Source: JAHJRJ01 sp037443685
Lineage (GTDB): Bacteria; Bacteroidota; Ignavibacteria; UBA10030; BY39
Length of the DNA: 23,341 nucleotides
Reading direction: 5' to 3'
Assembly (NCBI GenBank): GCA_037443685.1
Contig: JBBINX010000029.1
Coordinates: 1 to 23,341 of the forward strand
Shown here piece after piece: positions 1 through 6,598 of this stretch. The notes under the pieces are model-generated. The model was given only the letters and a program-made list of their open reading frames with translations. It was not told the DNA's origin and searched no databases. A program made the translations under genes and the position numbers. The first letter of the stretch is position 1, and every line of letters begins with the position of its first letter.

Positions 1-100
1 TTTTAATTTCAGGGATTTCTTTTTCAGTGATTTTAAAACCTTTGTGCCAATCCTTCCCCGGATATGGTTTCTCTTTGATAACTGCTTTCATTAATTGCAT
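1..100 (-). CDS. Zinc-dependent alcohol dehydrogenase family protein, 5' end only (possibly L-threonine 3-dehydrogenase)
   Basis: Only the first 33 codons are inside the window and the gene continues past position 1. The readable N-terminus begins MQLMKAVIKEKPYPG and ends near an EIPEIK stretch. This resembles the first beta strands of medium-chain zinc dehydrogenases such as L-threonine 3-dehydrogenase, which typically open with M-K-A-[LIV]-[VK]-K and then an [IV]PEI segment before the catalytic-zinc cysteine. I chose the ATG at 100 because AGGATC lies 4-9 nt upstream of it; the second ATG at 91 is too far from that site. It follows rsmB on the same strand after 80 bp, so it may be cotranscribed. 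The catalytic residues are outside the window, so the exact substrate cannot be judged. Confidence 0.5.
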   Translation of the reverse strand, partial: MQLMKAVIKEKPYPGKDWHKGFKITEKEIPEIK

Positions 101-180
101 TGTTGATCCTTAATATTTCTTTGTTCGACATTCATCTGTTAACCGACGGATTTTTTATTCGAAATTTACATAATTGTTAA

Positions 181-1551
181 TTATTTGTCTGACATTTGGG
201 TAGATTTTACAAGTCGGACGGCAAATGTTCCATCCATGTGATGTTTGTGAGGAAATGTTTCGACGCAGCCGAAATTATTAACTAGTACATGATTAACATA
301 TTTCTTGGCATCATCGATTGAAAACTCAGGATGTGATTTTAAAAATTCGTCGATTATCAACATGTTTTCTTCAGGTTCTGTTGAGCAAGTACTGTACACA
401 ACCACACCTCCGGGTTTTGTTAATTTCGCTGCATTTTCTAAAATAGATTTCTGATAACCGATTAGTCTGGTAATGTCTGAGAAATCTTTTCTCCATTTAA
501 TATCAGGTTTTTTTCGTATCACTCCTAAACCGGAGCAAGGAACATCAGCCAATATTTTATCGGCAGGTTCGACTTCTAATTCACTTGCGTTTGAAACTTT
601 ACATTTAACAATATCGATCCCAAGCCGTTCACAACTTTTTTTAATTAGATCCAATTTATAATCATACATATCGACCGCAAGGAGATCGCCCTCATTTTTC
701 ATTAGTTCAGCTATATGAGTTGTTTTTCCGCCCGGGGCAGCACACATATCTATTACTCTTTCACCCGCCTGGGGATTCAACAGTAAAGTCGGTTGTGCGG
801 CGCTTTCATCTTGTATTGAAAAATAACCTTTGTGAAATAAATTGGTTTCGATTAAAGCTGTTAAATCATTGATTTGTAAGTAATAATCAAGATATTTGGA
901 TCCTTGATATCGAATTGATCCTTCGTCCAAAACAGATAAGAATTTTACGGGTTCGCATAATAGCTTGTTTATTCTGATTGTAACTTCTGGGTTTTGATTA
1001 TTTATTGTAAGTAACTTTTCAGTCTCATCATAGCCAAATCTCACTAGCCATCTTTTAACCATCCAACTTGGATGAGAATAGAACACTGAAAGATAGTGTA
1101 TTTCGTCTGTCTCTTTTTCGGGATATTTTATCGAGTCGAGATTTCTTATGATTGTACGTAAGACGGCATTAACAAGATTTGCCGCCTTCTCACCGTTCAA
1201 CCGTTTAATGAATTCGACTGCTTCATCCACTGCTGCGTGATTTGGAATGCGTTGGAGAAAAACGATTTGATAAGTAGCAACCCGAAGTGCGTTCTTCAAA
1301 TTTATTTCTATCTTATGATAGTTGCCGTGATAAATACCATTGATTATCCAGTCAAGACGGTTTTTCCAACGAATTACACCGTGAACAATCTCATTGAGTA
1401 GTCTTTTGTCGGAATCCAAAATATCTTTTCTGTGCATTTCGATATCTAACAGCTTATCGAGATATGCGTCGGTTCGCTCGATTCTGTTTAATATTTTTAT
1501 AGCAGTTCCCCGCGGACCTTGATAGATATTATCTTTATCGTCGAATTCCAT
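181..1551 (-). CDS. rsmB: 16S rRNA (cytosine-C5)-methyltransferase RsmB
   Basis: A 456-residue protein of the RsmB/Sun family, which uses S-adenosylmethionine to methylate C5 of a cytosine in 16S rRNA (C967 in E. coli). Residues about 10-140 form the NusB-like RNA-binding domain and about 160-450 the Rossmann methyltransferase. The SAM-binding motif MCAAPGGKT is at 269-277. The two family cysteines are present: C339 in DVPCSGLG, the general catalytic-release cysteine, and C389 in YSTCS, the nucleophile. The length is normal for the family. Its ATG overlaps the TAA of the upstream GlmU-like gene by one base (TAATG), so the two are translationally coupled in one transcript. The pairing of an rRNA modification gene with an amino-sugar enzyme shows no obvious functional link. 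Confidence 0.93.
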   Translation of the reverse strand: MEFDDKDNIYQGPRGTAIKILNRIERTDAYLDKLLDIEMHRKDILDSDKRLLNEIVHGVIRWKNRLDWIINGIYHGNYHKIEINLKNALRVATYQIVFLQRIPNHAAVDEAVEFIKRLNGEKAANLVNAVLRTIIRNLDSIKYPEKETDEIHYLSVFYSHPSWMVKRWLVRFGYDETEKLLTINNQNPEVTIRINKLLCEPVKFLSVLDEGSIRYQGSKYLDYYLQINDLTALIETNLFHKGYFSIQDESAAQPTLLLNPQAGERVIDMCAAPGGKTTHIAELMKNEGDLLAVDMYDYKLDLIKKSCERLGIDIVKCKVSNASELEVEPADKILADVPCSGLGVIRKKPDIKWRKDFSDITRLIGYQKSILENAAKLTKPGGVVVYSTCSTEPEENMLIIDEFLKSHPEFSIDDAKKYVNHVLVNNFGCVETFPHKHHMDGTFAVRLVKSTQMSDK

Positions 1552-2837
1552 TAAATAATTTTTTCTCGTTCTCTTTCAGAAACTGTGAGCTTGAAAGTCT
1601 TCCTAAATAATTCTTCGTAGGATCTATGATATTGAAAATTACGTCTGCTCATAGCAATTCTTGCAGTTTCTATCGCCATTTCAATCGAATGAGTTCTGAG
1701 ATGTGTAGCGACACTCCCTCGAACAAAAGACGGGATAAACCGCGGAGGCAAACCACAGCCGTAAAGATTACACGCTACACCAATAACAGTTCCTGTATCA
1801 AACATCATGTTTATTCCGGTTTTCGAGTGATCGCCCATCAGCATTCCAAAATGCTTCATTCCCGTGTCCGTTAATTTTCCGTTTAGCATCACTTTAACAT
1901 TTGTGTAGTTGTTTTTTAAATCGCTGTTGTTCGTATCAGCTCCTATATTAATCCAACTACCTAAATATGCGTGACCAAGATACCCATCGTGTTGTTTGTT
2001 GGAGTATGAATGGATAATTGATGTATCCACTTCTCCGCCTATTTTGCAAACTTCACCGATTGAAGTATTTGGATAAATTTTTGAACCAATTTTTACGATT
2101 GTATTATCACCGATAAAAGCAGGTCCAATAATAACAGCATTCGGCATTACATTAACATTCGTCCCGATGATTACAGGTCCTTGAGTTGCATCTAATACAA
2201 CCCCGGGACCGATTTCTGATTCTCTGTCGATAATGAGATCTTTTTTATTCAGTAGATGCGTACCACTGTGAATATTTCCTAGTAATTTCCTGCCCTTCAT
2301 CTCTTTCGATATCAAAATGAAATCGTTCTTTATTTCTTCACCGTTGAGTCGAATCAAATCCCAAGGGTACTCAGCTAATTTCACTTCACAATCCTGCATC
2401 TTAATATTTTCTTCAGAAGCGATACTCCTCAAGATGTTGGTAGTGCTGATTGGATTGTCGTGCAAACGTTCTCGTAACTTTTCAATAGTCACCGGGCGTA
2501 AATATGCAGCAACAATTGAATCGTTCGTAATAAAAAGTTTATCTTTTTTCTTATCGAATTGCAACTGCTTAATAAATTTTGAATCTGCGATTATTCTACC
2601 GTTGATAAACAGTGAGAAGTCGTGTGAGAGTGTGTTTATTTTATTCGTTGGATAAAGTTCTTTTAGTGCTGCCGACAAACTCTCCCTACACAAAAAATTG
2701 GAGTTCTGTGTGCCCAAATGTTTTTCGATTTTTTCTTTAAGCGATAGAGCACCACACTTTAAATCAAAAACAGGACGGAAATAAACAAGCGGTAAAAATT
2801 TTTCGTACCCCTCATCTTCAAAGACATATAATTTCAT
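1551..2837 (-). CDS. GlmU-like bifunctional UDP-GlcNAc diphosphorylase / glucosamine-1-phosphate N-acetyltransferase (Bacteroidota type)
   Basis: A 428-residue protein resembling the alternative GlmU of Bacteroidota, which is expected to make UDP-N-acetylglucosamine for peptidoglycan and lipopolysaccharide in the cytoplasm. The N-terminal part (about 1-190) looks like a divergent nucleotidyltransferase with an early FRPVFDLKCG segment that fits the activating-loop position. From about 200 to 400 there are hexapeptide-type turns (for example GPGVVLD, GTNVNVMPNAVIIG, GDNTIVKIG), a left-handed beta helix typical of acyltransferases. The segment GDHSKTGINMMFDTG and the glycine-rich stretch after it are characteristic of the family's C-terminal domain. 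Start: ATG at 2837 with GAGGAAAT just upstream. It lies directly below the rpmE terminator and is coupled to rsmB by a one-base overlap. Family assignment is good; specific substrates are from family knowledge. Confidence 0.82.
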   Translation of the reverse strand: MKLYVFEDEGYEKFLPLVYFRPVFDLKCGALSLKEKIEKHLGTQNSNFLCRESLSAALKELYPTNKINTLSHDFSLFINGRIIADSKFIKQLQFDKKKDKLFITNDSIVAAYLRPVTIEKLRERLHDNPISTTNILRSIASEENIKMQDCEVKLAEYPWDLIRLNGEEIKNDFILISKEMKGRKLLGNIHSGTHLLNKKDLIIDRESEIGPGVVLDATQGPVIIGTNVNVMPNAVIIGPAFIGDNTIVKIGSKIYPNTSIGEVCKIGGEVDTSIIHSYSNKQHDGYLGHAYLGSWINIGADTNNSDLKNNYTNVKVMLNGKLTDTGMKHFGMLMGDHSKTGINMMFDTGTVIGVACNLYGCGLPPRFIPSFVRGSVATHLRTHSIEMAIETARIAMSRRNFQYHRSYEELFRKTFKLTVSEREREKII

Positions 2838-2842
2838 TTTAA

Positions 2843-2849
2843 TTTCCTC
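2843..2849 (-). promoter_or_regulatory. Ribosome binding site of the GlmU-like gene, directly below the rpmE terminator
   Basis: GAGGAAA sits about 6 nt before the ATG at 2837. The terminator U-run ends at about 2854, so the SD follows it with only a few bases between. No promoter can fit in that gap, so transcripts reaching this gene must pass through the terminator. Confidence 0.6.
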
Positions 2850-2852
2850 AAA

Positions 2853-2888
2853 TAAAAAAAAACGGAATGCAGGTTATACATTCCGTTT
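2853..2888 (-). terminator. Rho-independent terminator of rpmE
   Basis: Inverted repeat AAACGGAATG (2860-2869) and CATTCCGTTT (2879-2888) with a 9-nt loop. On the minus strand the stem is followed by nine uridines (2854-2862). The stem is perfect over 10 bp with a 7-bp GC-containing core. It lies 27 bp after the rpmE stop. Confidence 0.9.
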
Positions 2889-2914
2889 AATAATTCGAAT
2901 CGAATCAATTCCTA

Positions 2915-3148
2915 CTAAGCTGTTGTTGTTTTGGTTGAAACTTCCTCCGTGGTCAACTTATATTTCTTATTGAACCTTTCGACTCTACCCGCTGAATCGA
3001 GCAGCTTTTGCTTGCCGGTAAAGAAAGGGTGACAAGCCGAACAAATTTCCGCTTTAATATTACCTACAGTAGAACGAGTTTCAAAGGTATTACCGCAAAC
3101 GCAAGTAACAATCGCTTTTTTATATGTAGGATGGATACCGTTTTTCAT
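2915..3148 (-). CDS. rpmE: 50S ribosomal protein L31, zinc-binding (C+) form
   Basis: A 77-residue protein opening MKNGIHPTYKK, the standard start of bL31. The zinc ligands are present as C16-x-C18 and C36-x-x-C39, followed by the family signature HPFFTGKQK (40-48), so this is the zinc-carrying C+ paralogue and not the zinc-free C- form. It lacks the long C-terminal extension of some forms. The start is supported by AAGGAAAA 3-10 nt upstream. A promoter candidate TTGCAA-17-TATATT precedes it and a strong terminator follows, so it can be a monocistronic unit. Confidence 0.96.
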   Translation of the reverse strand: MKNGIHPTYKKAIVTCVCGNTFETRSTVGNIKAEICSACHPFFTGKQKLLDSAGRVERFNKKYKLTTEEVSTKTTTA

Positions 3149-3182
3149 AAATTTTCCTTAAATTTCTAATATCTTTGGTTTA

Positions 3183-3211
3183 AATATATTAAGAATCTGT
3201 TAAAATTGCAA
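3183..3211 (-). promoter_or_regulatory. Candidate sigma-70 promoter of rpmE
   Basis: On the minus strand TTGCAA (3206-3211) and TATATT (3183-3188) are separated by exactly 17 bp, matching TTGACA/TATAAT at 4/6 and 5/6. The predicted start near 3176 gives a leader of about 28 nt that contains the rpmE ribosome binding site. Confidence 0.5.
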
Positions 3212-3244
3212 ACTGCTAACATAAGTTTGTGGGCTTAAAAGTTG

Positions 3245-3310
3245 AACTGATGGTTGGACTTTTAGCTAAAAGCTCATCCAGATTAGCATCTGGCAAGAGA
3301 ACCGATGATC
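3245..3310 (-). pseudogene. Decayed tRNA-Thr 3'-end copy 1 with paired hairpins in the T loop
   Basis: The plus-strand stretch 3245-3260 (AACTGATGGTTGGACT) aligns without gaps to the acceptor/T-stem strand of the intact tRNA-Thr at 3528-3543, and 3299-3310 (GAACCGATGATC) aligns to 3545-3556. Most mismatches are G:C to A:T transitions, as expected in a neutral relic. Between the two T-stem halves lies an extra segment with two hairpins: one at 3262-3276 (perfect palindrome CTTTTAGCTAAAAG at 3259-3272) and CCAGAT-TAGC-ATCTGG at 3278-3293. The same layout occurs in copy 2. Confidence 0.55.
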
Positions 3311-3317
3311 AATCCGG

Positions 3318-3336
3318 TTCCGAATAATGTTCGGAA
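3318..3336. repeat. Hairpin TTCCGAA-N5-TTCGGAA, repeated in degenerate form at about 3470-3480
   Basis: A perfect 7-bp inverted repeat with a 5-nt loop lies 7 bp past relic copy 1. The equivalent place after copy 2 reads TTCCGAATAACATTAGGAA (3461-3479), the same sequence with the stem partly lost. This shows that the spacer was duplicated together with the tRNA fragment. Confidence 0.6.
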
Positions 3337-3394
3337 TTGAGATTCTCGCTTCGCTCGTAAAGCCTGACGGAGTGATTTTCCCCTGAATATTTAG

Positions 3395-3454
3395 AGCTGG
3401 CGGTCGGAGTTTGCGCCAAAGGCGCATCAGCCTCCGGCTGAGAACCGACGACCT
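3395..3454 (-). pseudogene. tRNA-Thr 3'-end copy 2 with a 30-bp double hairpin inserted in the T loop
   Basis: Positions 3395-3411 are identical to 3528-3544 of the intact tRNA-Thr (acceptor 3' strand plus T stem), and 3442-3454 are identical to 3545-3557. Exactly between them, at the boundary of T-loop bases C56 and A57, sits a 30-bp insert made of two adjoining perfect hairpins: TGCGCC-AAA-GGCGCA (3412-3426) and TCAGCC-TCC-GGCTGA (3427-3441). The D arm and anticodon arm are absent, so it cannot be a functional tRNA. The spacer on its low-coordinate side (3311-3394) is similar to 3455-3527, so the whole unit was duplicated. Confidence 0.75.
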
Positions 3455-3527
3455 ATTTTATTCCGAATAACATTAGGAATTATCTTGCTCATAAAGCGGA
3501 AAAAACGATTTGTTCCTAAAATTTTTG

Positions 3528-3599
3528 AGCTGGCGGTCGGAGTTGAACCGACGACCTGCTGATTACGAATCAGCTGCTCTACCACTGAGCTACGCCAGC
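3528..3599 (-). tRNA. tRNA-Thr, anticodon CGT (reads ACG)
   Basis: The 72-nt minus-strand sequence folds as a complete cloverleaf: acceptor GCTGGCG/CGCCAGC, T8-A9, D stem GCTC/GAGC, anticodon stem GCTGA/TCAGC, anticodon loop TTCGTAA with CGT at positions 34-36, five-base variable loop AGGTC, T stem GTCGG/CCGAC with loop TTCAACT. The discriminator base is T, usual for threonine. CCA is not encoded and must be added by the CCA-adding enzyme. It stands alone between the TPR gene and rpmE, with decayed pieces of tRNA on both sides. The reading frame that crosses it (3427-3660) is a by-product of the tRNA and not a gene. Confidence 0.95.
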
Positions 3600-3613
3600 T
3601 TAAATAAAATTTT

Positions 3614-3645
3614 CGAGACTGCTCCTCCATTGAGCTATACTGGTT
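3614..3645 (-). pseudogene. Relic of a tRNA 5' half (acceptor and D arm)
   Basis: The minus strand reads ACCAGTATAGCTCAATGGAG followed by GAGCAGTCTCG, in which the D stem GCTC/GAGC, T8-A9 and the GG of the D loop are intact. Over 30 bp it matches the 5' half of the neighbouring tRNA-Thr at about 21 positions. It stops in the anticodon stem and runs into AT-rich sequence, with no T arm. It may be the 5' remnant of a duplicated tRNA-Thr gene or of a different tRNA; the anticodon is lost, so identity is open. Confidence 0.5.
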
Positions 3646-3814
3646 TATTATGAAATACAACCGTAAAAGATGGAAGTTCTCGTAAAGAATATTGAACCGT
3701 AGTATGTCAAACTATAATAAACCAATTCAAAATTAAAGAATTAACAATCGTCTGCCATAGATGGATTCGATTTTCAAAAAAATAAAAACAACTTCACATC
3801 AAAATTATTTTCTT
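3646..3814. other. Non-coding stretch between the TPR gene and the tRNA
   Basis: About 170 bp of AT-rich sequence. I see no GC-rich hairpin with a U-run that would end the TPR operon. A lone TTGACA on the minus strand (3705-3710) lacks a well-spaced -10. A promoter for the tRNA is therefore not identifiable with confidence. Confidence 0.4.
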
Positions 3815-5437
3815 TTATTTATCCCCGATCCGCTCTAAACCTTTCTTAGCGTCTGGATTATTCGGGTCAAGCTGTAGTACTTTTTTATACTCTTGCCGTG
3901 CTTCTGCAGTCAATTTTTTATTCATCTCGTCTTCTCCCTCAATTCGCAGGAAGATTAATCCTTGAGCAAGCCAGAGATGCCCTTGAACACTCTTTTGGTC
4001 AAGTTCAATCGCTTTACGAAAATGCTTTACAGCTTCTTCCATTTTCTTTCGATTTTCATCCTGGTCGTCGCCTCTACCAAGAATTAATGATTGTCCGAGC
4101 AACACTCTAATTTGACTACCATCTGCACCTGAGTTTATTGCTCTACGTGCCCAATCTGCCGAAGATGCATATTTATTTTTTTGAAAGTAGAATGAAGCAA
4201 TCATGTTATATGCTTCACTGAGTTCGTTTTTGTATTTAGATGTTTGATCACCAATTAACGCTAACACTTCGTCATATTCTTGCTTAGCGGCATCTAGTGA
4301 ATCCATCAGAGCATAAGTTTGAGCAAGGCGTAATCTCGAACCGATATAATTAGGCATTAACTCAATCGCACGTTTCAGTAACTGTCTGCTCCGTCCATAG
4401 TTTTTAAGCTGGACATAGGATGCTGAAGCGTTAAGATATGCACTGATTGAGATCGTATCGGCAGCAATTTTTCTCTCGTACATGGATGCGGACTCTTCAT
4501 AACGTTTCTGACGCATATATAAAGAACCAAGGTCGGTAAATGCATCGACTAAAGTCGAATCAAGTTTTAGAGCAGTTTCCAATGATTGAATAGCCAAGTC
4601 CTGTTTGTCTTGACCGTTCTGGGCTTTCCCTAAATTCAAATAATCCTCAGCAGTTAGTTCAGTTTTTTCCTTCAATTTTAATATGGCTGCTTCAGCTTTT
4701 TTATGGTCCTTACGCTCTACATAAGAAGCTGCGATGATACGATATGCTTCTAATTTTGTGGAATCTAATGCTAATAAACTTTCGGCTGTTTTTACAGCAT
4801 TTTCATAATCTTTGATTTCAAATAACGACTTTAGGTAAAATACTTTCGCGTCAATCGAGGTCGGACGCAATTCTGTAAGTTTTTTGTACATAGACGCTGC
4901 ATTTCCGTATTGTTTTGCAAGAAAATAAATATTTCCTAATTCATCGTACAAACTGGTATTAGTAGAATCTAACTGGATGGCAGTGAGGTAAGAAGCTGCC
5001 GCTTCGTTCCATTTACGCATTTTTTTATAAGCATATGCCAATTTAATATGTGCATCTATCAACCCTTTGTCGATCTCGATCGCTTTTTGATATTGGCCAA
5101 CTGCAGCAGGAATAATATTTTGTTTAAAATATATATCACCGATGTTAATATAGATTTGAGGATTCTTACTATCGAGTTCTCTTGCTTGAGTAAAAGGAAT
5201 AAGGGCGGCATCTAGTGAATCCATTTTCATATATGTCGTACCCATAAGGAAATACAACTCGGGATTTTTCTTGTGCTTCTTCTGAGCATTCTTAAAAGCA
5301 GATAATGCTTTTGAATAGTTGCCCTGTTTCAATTCTTCCTTGCCGACCTCTAAAGGATCTTGAGCATAAACAATGACATTAAACACAATCAAAAAAAATA
5401 TAACGAAGTAAATTGCTGATTTAAATTGATTTTTCAT
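3815..5437 (-). CDS. Periplasmic tetratricopeptide-repeat protein of the TonB operon
   Basis: A 540-residue protein with a signal peptide (basic MKNQFK, then a hydrophobic stretch ending VYAQ at about 23-26) and no lipobox. The mature part is about 14 consecutive TPR helix pairs from residue 30 to the end, with many A-x-x-x-[YF] and G-x-x-Y signatures such as ELYFLMGTTYMKMDSLDAAL. TPR solenoids bind protein partners, so a scaffold role beside the TonB/PstS-like proteins is the natural inference. It starts 2 bp after the PstS-like stop, and its SD (GAGGAG, 7 nt before ATG) lies in the last codons of that gene, so the two are coupled. No terminator is visible after it, although it is the last gene of the operon. 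Confidence 0.85.
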   Translation of the reverse strand: MKNQFKSAIYFVIFFLIVFNVIVYAQDPLEVGKEELKQGNYSKALSAFKNAQKKHKKNPELYFLMGTTYMKMDSLDAALIPFTQARELDSKNPQIYINIGDIYFKQNIIPAAVGQYQKAIEIDKGLIDAHIKLAYAYKKMRKWNEAAASYLTAIQLDSTNTSLYDELGNIYFLAKQYGNAASMYKKLTELRPTSIDAKVFYLKSLFEIKDYENAVKTAESLLALDSTKLEAYRIIAASYVERKDHKKAEAAILKLKEKTELTAEDYLNLGKAQNGQDKQDLAIQSLETALKLDSTLVDAFTDLGSLYMRQKRYEESASMYERKIAADTISISAYLNASASYVQLKNYGRSRQLLKRAIELMPNYIGSRLRLAQTYALMDSLDAAKQEYDEVLALIGDQTSKYKNELSEAYNMIASFYFQKNKYASSADWARRAINSGADGSQIRVLLGQSLILGRGDDQDENRKKMEEAVKHFRKAIELDQKSVQGHLWLAQGLIFLRIEGEDEMNKKLTAEARQEYKKVLQLDPNNPDAKKGLERIGDK

Positions 5438-5439
5438 TT

Positions 5440-6363
5440 TTATTCTCCTCGATTTAACTGAATAATTCGAACTGGCATAGTTGCCGGAACGAGACCATTA
5501 TTTAAAACTATCTTTTGACCTTGTACACTTGATATAAAAGAAATAAATCCACTTGCCAATCCGATACTTTTAATATTAGAGTATATATAGACCGGGGTGT
5601 ATAACGGATAATGCTTGCGGTAAACGAATGCTTGAGCTGGAGGAAAGTACAGGCCGCTCACTCCAAGAGAATCGCTGAGTTCTGTTCTGTCGCTCAATTC
5701 TAAAAATTTTATGCCAGAATAAGTAGTATCGTAATAATTCAATCCAATCATACCGATCGCATTACTCGTAGTCGAAACTGCTTTAATAACTGAATCTGTA
5801 GAACTCAACGGTAAAAAATATTTCGGTAATGCTCTGCCAGGTGAAAATTTCTTCTGCATCGATTCGTACACATCTGAATTTCGATCGGGTATAAAAAATT
5901 TGATCAATGCTTTTGAATTCTTCCAGCCAAGTTCACTCCAACTAATTATCCGACCGTTGTAAATGCTATCCAACTGAGAAACACGTAATTCTTTTACAGG
6001 ATTTTGCTTATTTGTAAGTACAATAAATCCACTTACTGCTATTTCGACCTGTCGTATGTTCAATCCGGCTTTATCAATGACTGATTGTTCTTCTTCGTTG
6101 AGTGTACGTGAGATAATAATTATTTCGACACTATCGTTAAGAAGATGCACAATGGCTTCGCGAGCAGAAACTACATTTAAATCGATTTTCGAATCCTCAT
6201 AAATGTTTTCAAACTTTGCTGCCATTTGTTTTGCCATCGGAGCAATCGATTCGGAAACGGAAACTACTAAGCGCCCTCTCGTCGGTGATTCTTTTTCTTC
6301 ACGAGACTCGCAACCGAGCAACAGAACCGTGAGAGCGAACAGAATGAAGTATTTATTCTTCAT
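5440..6363 (-). CDS. PstS-like phosphate/anion-binding lipoprotein
   Basis: A 307-residue protein with a lipoprotein signal ending in LLLGC, acylated cysteine C18. It is therefore predicted to be anchored in a membrane facing the periplasm. The mature part has the PstS-type (PBP-like) fold pattern: a VSESIAP segment at the first ligand loop, a SAREAIVHL helix near 67, the hinge-domain IIISRTLNEEE, a FIVLTNKQNPVKELRVSQL stretch and IYNGRIISWSEL, all typical of the family. No pstC, pstA, pstB or phoU is in the window, so classical ABC phosphate uptake cannot be inferred. Its place between a small membrane protein (11-bp overlap) and the TPR gene (2-bp gap) ties it to the ExbB-TonB operon, an arrangement I recall from other Bacteroidota. 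Family call is firm; the ligand is unknown. Confidence 0.8.
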   Translation of the reverse strand: MKNKYFILFALTVLLLGCESREEKESPTRGRLVVSVSESIAPMAKQMAAKFENIYEDSKIDLNVVSAREAIVHLLNDSVEIIIISRTLNEEEQSVIDKAGLNIRQVEIAVSGFIVLTNKQNPVKELRVSQLDSIYNGRIISWSELGWKNSKALIKFFIPDRNSDVYESMQKKFSPGRALPKYFLPLSSTDSVIKAVSTTSNAIGMIGLNYYDTTYSGIKFLELSDRTELSDSLGVSGLYFPPAQAFVYRKHYPLYTPVYIYSNIKSIGLASGFISFISSVQGQKIVLNNGLVPATMPVRIIQLNRGE

Positions 6364-6571
6364 CTTCTTTCATTCGTTTATTTTTCGTCCATAAAGTGAC
6401 GATTCGGAAGACTCCGTATAAAATAAAAACCGCACCAAACAGATATCGAAAATTGTCGGGTATATAACCTGGTATAAGTAGTCCGGTAACTGTTATAATA
6501 CCCACAACAATAACAATCGAAGCTACTGAATAACCAAACCAAGTTAAATATTGTTGAGCTTTATTTTCCAA
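6353..6571 (-). CDS. Small two-helix inner-membrane protein
   Basis: A 72-residue hypothetical protein with two hydrophobic helices, about 12-34 (YSVASIVIVVGIITVTGLL) and 42-60 (YLFGAVFILYGVFRIVTLW), joined by a short loop and ending in a charged tail KNKRMKEDEE. It is not recognisable as a named family. I accept it as real because it is collinear with the operon, starts 27 bp after tonB and overlaps the PstS-like start by 11 bp. The start codon is TTG: there is no ATG in the frame before the tail, and an in-frame TAG lies two codons upstream of the TTG. The SD is weak. It could be a membrane subunit of the TonB complex; that is a guess from position. Confidence 0.72.
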   Translation of the reverse strand: MENKAQQYLTWFGYSVASIVIVVGIITVTGLLIPGYIPDNFRYLFGAVFILYGVFRIVTLWTKNKRMKEDEE

Positions 6572-6598
6572 ATGCTACTCTACTTGTGCAGTGAATTA

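Noticed and set aside
3427..3660. A 77-codon minus-strand open frame containing a WRSSVVEQL-like stretch
   Set aside because: It is the tRNA-Thr read as protein together with the flanking tRNA relic; such peptides are a known annotation artefact.
3705..3710. TTGACA on the minus strand as a tRNA-Thr promoter
   Set aside because: No acceptable -10 at 16-18 bp, so I do not call it.
5440..6363. A complete phosphate ABC uptake locus
   Set aside because: Only a PstS-like binding protein is present; no pstC, pstA, pstB or phoU is in the window.
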